A DNA stretch of 8,780 nucleotides from DATDPY01 sp964395765. GTDB lineage: Bacteria; Bacteroidota; Bacteroidia; Cytophagales; Cyclobacteriaceae. This document shows positions 6,454 to 8,780 of the stretch, one piece after another. The stretch lies in contig CAYNCU010000188.1 of NCBI GenBank assembly GCA_964395765.1, positions 1 to 8,780 on the forward strand, written 5' to 3'. A program made the position numbers and the translations under genes. Under the pieces are notes generated by a model, which saw only the letters and a list, made by a program, of their open reading frames with translations, was not told the origin of the DNA and did no database searches. Position 1 is the first letter of the stretch. Each line of letters starts with the position of its first letter.

Positions 6454-6657
6454 ATGGATACTAAACTTACACTTACTGTAGATAAAGAGGTAATCGAAAA
6501 GGCAAAAATATTTGCCAAGGCAAGAAAAAGAAGCCTTTCTGACCTGGTTGAAAATTATTTCAGGGCCCTCACCCGGGAAAGTGAATTCAGTGAATTTGAA
6601 ATCTCCGAAAACGTTCAGAGCCTCAAAGGCACTTTTAAATCCACAATTAACTATTGA
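6454..6657 (+). CDS. Ribbon-helix-helix antitoxin (DUF6364-like, VapB role)
   Basis: A 67-residue protein. The start MDTKLTLTVDKEVIEKAKIF is the beta-strand and first helix of a ribbon-helix-helix DNA-binding domain. ARKRSLSDLVENYFRAL is the second helix with the usual Ser-Leu-Ser-x-Leu-Val turn. The C-terminal part (ENVQSLKGTFKS) resembles the tail that wraps the toxin in Bacteroidota DUF6364-type antitoxins. It should neutralise the PIN toxin encoded 14 bases downstream and repress the shared promoter, where two matching palindromes lie. The ATG at 6454 keeps the complete first strand. The length is typical for a small type II antitoxin. Confidence 0.85.
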   Translation: MDTKLTLTVDKEVIEKAKIFAKARKRSLSDLVENYFRALTRESEFSEFEISENVQSLKGTFKSTINY

Positions 6658-6661
6658 AATA

Positions 6662-6671
6662 ATTCCGGAAT
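6662..6671. repeat. Palindrome ATTCCGGAAT abutting the toxin start codon
   Basis: A perfect 10-bp palindrome fills most of the 14-base antitoxin-toxin gap and ends immediately before the toxin ATG at 6672. As RNA it has no loop, so a stable intramolecular hairpin is unlikely. It may be chance or a protein site. Confidence 0.3.
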
Positions 6672-7100
6672 ATGAAAAGTATTTTCCTGGATACCGATGT
6701 GCTTATAGAATTTTTAAGTGATGAAACGCCCCAGGCTGAATTTACTACCGCTATCCTGACCCTGGCCGAACAAAAGCAACTAAAGGTGTTTGTATCGCCG
6801 CTCCTTTATGCCGATCTGTACAACAGGTTTCTTCCCATGGAAGGACATAAAAAATTGATAGGAAAATTGAGAAAGCTTAATCTTATTACACGGGCTTTGC
6901 GGGTAAACAATAAAATTATCAAGCAGGCAATCAATTCCGATTTTGAAAATTTCGATACCGGCCTCAAGTACTACACAGCGAAAACCAATAAAAAAATCGA
7001 AGCGATCATAACCAATAATGTTGCAGCATACGGGCATTCGAAGATCGCTCTGTTTACCCCCGAAACTTATCTCATTACCCTGCAGACCATTCCCAATTGA
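6672..7100 (+). CDS. PIN-domain toxin (VapC-like ribonuclease), motif variant
   Basis: A 142-residue protein directly after a ribbon-helix-helix antitoxin gene. The PIN fold is shown by IFLDTDVLIEFL with Asp7 and Asp9 (first acidic site), VSPLLYADLYNRF with Asp48, DFENFDTGLKYYTA (Asp90, Asp95) and AIITNNVAAYGHSKIALFTPETYL, which corresponds to the ITRNxxDF...VxTPEEFL end of the PIN_3-type family. Active VapC enzymes cut tRNA or rRNA using a magnesium-binding cluster of acidic residues. Compared with the consensus I remember (DFEDALQYY, TRNKKDF), this copy has Asn93-Phe-Asp95-Thr96 and ends Asn-Asn-Val-Ala-Ala-Tyr. It therefore keeps the first Asp but lacks the last two usual acidic positions. 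It may be weakened, or may have moved its metal ligands. Its stop overlaps the earliest possible start of the next gene. Confidence 0.85.
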   Translation: MKSIFLDTDVLIEFLSDETPQAEFTTAILTLAEQKQLKVFVSPLLYADLYNRFLPMEGHKKLIGKLRKLNLITRALRVNNKIIKQAINSDFENFDTGLKYYTAKTNKKIEAIITNNVAAYGHSKIALFTPETYLITLQTIPN

Positions 7101-7201
7101 AATTTATTTTTTATTGCGGAATTCTTTTTTGTATGAATTTTGAATCCTTAAGATTAAGATTTATCCTTGAAATTAAATTGTGTTTATATAACAGATCGGC
7201 A

Positions 7202-8263
7202 GTGAGGTACACATCCTACATTCTTACATCGCTTATTTTTTTCTCCTTATTCTCCTGTAGACAAAAAGAGCTGTTTATTAAACCGGATAATGATAACCTG
7301 ACCTATATCGGCAGGGTTGATTTTACCAATCCCGAACGTCCTGTTTTCATGTATTCAGGCGTCACTATACGGACAATTTTCGATGGGAGTTCGGTATCGG
7401 TTATCCTGAAGGACGATTCCGCGAAGAACCGCTTTAAAGTCACCATCGATTCGGTTTCGCATATTTTCCATACGGTCAAAGGCGATTCCGTTTACCTGTT
7501 GGCGGACGGGCTTAAAAGTTCTGTTCACTTTCTTGAAATCACCAGGATCACCGAATGGCACGGAGGGAATACGGTATTCCTGGGATTAAAAATAAAAGGA
7601 AGGGGGCTTGAATATGTCCCTCTTCACGATCGCAAAATCGAATTCATTGGAAATTCTATAACATGTGGTTACGGAACCGATGTAAAAAGCGCGGATGAAC
7701 ATTTCAGTTATGAAACTGAAAATTGCCTGCACACCTTTGCCGCTTATACGGCCAAAAACCTGAAAGCGGATTTTATAATGAATTGCAGGTCGGGTATAGG
7801 AATGTACCAGTCGTATGGGGGCGATACCGCCTTTGCAATGCCGAAACTATATGAACAGGTCGTGGCCGGTTCCAGAAATCGATGGGATTATTCCAGGTTT
7901 ATTCCCGATGTTGTAGTCATAGAATTGGGAGCTAATGACCTGAGCTCTGATGTAGATTCCACAAAGTTTATCCACGCTTATACCGGCTTTATCAAGCAAT
8001 TAAGAGATCATTATGCACACTCCAAAATCGTCTGCCTCTCAGGTCCGGCAAATCCCGGGGATACAATGCGGATCAGGCATTGGGTAAATTATGTAAAAGG
8101 TGCCGTAACTGAAGCTTCCAAAAAATACAGGGATGTCTATTATTATGGACTTGAACCGATGAAATTAAACGGAGGCGACGGTCATCCTTCTTCAGCAGAA
8201 CATAAAATACTTTCTGTCGGACTTACTGCTTATCTCCGGGATTTAATGAACTGGAAAAAATAA
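7202..8263 (+). CDS. CE2-like SGNH acetyl esterase lipoprotein
   Basis: A probable carbohydrate acetyl esterase that removes O-acetyl groups from a polysaccharide. The frame stays open upstream to a TTG at 7097. I prefer the GTG at 7202, which gives RYTSYILTSLIFFSLFSC, a clean lipoprotein signal ending at Cys19, and a 353-residue protein of normal CE2 length. The ATG at 7133 is a possible alternative but leaves a 23-residue extension. An N-terminal jelly-roll domain (about 30-140, starting YIGRVDF) is followed by the SGNH domain: IEFIGNSITCGYG with nucleophile Ser152, Gly198 in RSGIGMYQSYGG, Asn245 in ELGANDLSS, and Asp326 and His328 in GGDGHPSSAEH. The block I Asp of the usual GDSIT is Asn here. 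It lies between the toxin and a GH106-like enzyme, consistent with joint action on an acetylated glycan. Confidence 0.88.
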   Translation: MRYTSYILTSLIFFSLFSCRQKELFIKPDNDNLTYIGRVDFTNPERPVFMYSGVTIRTIFDGSSVSVILKDDSAKNRFKVTIDSVSHIFHTVKGDSVYLLADGLKSSVHFLEITRITEWHGGNTVFLGLKIKGRGLEYVPLHDRKIEFIGNSITCGYGTDVKSADEHFSYETENCLHTFAAYTAKNLKADFIMNCRSGIGMYQSYGGDTAFAMPKLYEQVVAGSRNRWDYSRFIPDVVVIELGANDLSSDVDSTKFIHAYTGFIKQLRDHYAHSKIVCLSGPANPGDTMRIRHWVNYVKGAVTEASKKYRDVYYYGLEPMKLNGGDGHPSSAEHKILSVGLTAYLRDLMNWKK

Positions 8264-8390
8264 CTCAGTTTCATTGGAATAGAAACCTCCCAACAACGTT
8301 ATTACGGTAGGTATGATTTATTTTGTGATAAACGCCGAATTAGGTAAATTTTAGTCATTGCGATTAATAGGTTTTCCCTATATAATTTTT

Positions 8391-8396
8391 AAGGAA
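8391..8396 (+). promoter_or_regulatory. Shine-Dalgarno-like AAGGAA before the GH106-like gene
   Basis: AAGGAA lies six bases before the ATG at 8403. Most other starts in the window have only A-rich leaders without a purine-rich site, so this one stands out and supports the chosen start. Confidence 0.45.
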
Positions 8397-8402
8397 ATCA
8401 AT

Positions 8403-8780
8403 ATGCGAACTCGTCTCTGTTCATTTTTGTGTTTCAGCCTTCTTATCCCGGTTATTTTTTCAGGGTGTAAACCAAAGCCTGTAAGTGAATTGAATGCATC
8501 CGAATTCAATGATCCGCCCGATAAAGCCGGAGTATACACCTGGTGGCACTGGATGGATGGAAACATAACCAGGGAAGGAATTACACGCGACCTGGAATCC
8601 ATGAAAAAGCAGGGCATTACAGGGGTTACCATTCTGAATATCGGATTATTGGGGAATAAGGATTTCGGGATTCCTAAAATCACCTTTGCCAGCCCTGAAT
8701 GGTTCGACATGTTCAAATGGTCGCTTCATGAAGCGAACAGGCTCGGACTGACAGTGGGAGCACATAACTGCGACGGATGG
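8403..8780 (+). CDS. GH106-like glycoside hydrolase lipoprotein (alpha-L-rhamnosidase family), 3' end outside the window
   Basis: The first 126 residues of a protein that continues past the right edge; family members are about 900-1100 residues long. The signal MRTRLCSFLCFSLLIPVIF ends in the lipobox FSGC with Cys22, so it is a predicted lipoprotein. After a short linker comes the hallmark start of GH106-type proteins: YTWWHWMDGNITREGITRDL (45-64), then SMKKQGITGVTILNIG and a segment ending AHNCDGW at the window edge. In characterised members this is the N-terminal part of the TIM-barrel catalytic region, and the enzymes release alpha-L-rhamnose from pectic and related glycans. The catalytic residues are not in this window, so activity and specificity cannot be judged. 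It follows the CE2-like gene by 139 bases with no clear terminator, and the two could be co-transcribed. Confidence 0.82.
   Translation, partial: MRTRLCSFLCFSLLIPVIFSGCKPKPVSELNASEFNDPPDKAGVYTWWHWMDGNITREGITRDLESMKKQGITGVTILNIGLLGNKDFGIPKITFASPEWFDMFKWSLHEANRLGLTVGAHNCDGW

Noticed and set aside
8264..8402. Search for a terminator or clear promoter between the esterase and the GH106-like gene
   Set aside because: Only a 5-bp GTTTC/GAAAC stem without a T-tract and imperfect -7-like words (TTATTTTG, TAATTTTT) without a well-placed -33 partner were found.
8378..8716. A 112-residue minus-strand open frame near the right edge
   Set aside because: It lies opposite the GH106-like gene, which has a lipoprotein signal and family motifs in the plus frame. 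The minus translation shows no recognisable domain.

Overview
The window looks like chromosomal DNA of a member of the Bacteroidota, probably a free-living or gut Bacteroidales/Marinilabiliales-type polysaccharide degrader. The reasons are A-rich translation leaders that mostly lack a Shine-Dalgarno sequence, one promoter-like TTG-N19-TTACTTTG sequence resembling the Bacteroidota -33/-7 consensus, several signal-peptidase-II lipoproteins ending in SSC, FSC or SGC, and the families present (CE2-type esterase, GH106-like enzyme, DUF3471-tailed serine hydrolase, a DUF6364-like antitoxin). No taxonomic search was possible, so this placement is inference.

Layout. (1) Bases 1-1188 hold three consecutive small membrane-protein genes on the plus strand, the first cut by the window edge. 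They are recognisably paralogous (WNWLxPDLF followed by a YxQALGIxxL segment) and end at a strong intrinsic terminator. I do not know their function. (2) Bases 1264-2305 hold an Rrf2-family regulator with four cysteines, followed by a DinB/YfiT-type metal-dependent four-helix protein. (3) Bases 2416-3951 encode an exported penicillin-binding-protein-like serine hydrolase. It runs tail to tail, with one base between stop codons, into (4) a large minus-strand lipoprotein (3953-6367) of the six-hairpin glycosidase / glycogen-debranching-like type. (5) Bases 6454-7100 hold a type II toxin-antitoxin pair: a ribbon-helix-helix antitoxin and a PIN-domain toxin with several altered motif positions. 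Its short upstream region carries two related TTGAT/ATCAA palindromes and is shared with the divergent glycosidase gene. (6) Bases 7097-8263 encode a CE2-like SGNH acetyl esterase lipoprotein. (7) From 8403 to the right edge runs the beginning of a GH106-like (alpha-L-rhamnosidase family) lipoprotein.

How they may work together. The six-hairpin enzyme, the CE2-like esterase and the GH106-like enzyme are all predicted exported lipoproteins and fit a locus that deacetylates and trims a substituted glycan, perhaps one carrying rhamnose. No SusC/SusD transporter pair or sugar-sensing regulator lies inside the window, so the substrate cannot be fixed. The toxin-antitoxin pair sits inside this carbohydrate cluster and shares its control region with one of the enzymes. 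The left part (small membrane proteins, Rrf2, DinB) looks like a separate set of genes, perhaps stress-related. I found no rRNA, tRNA, CRISPR array, insertion sequence or replication origin. No stretch longer than about 140 bases lacks a gene.
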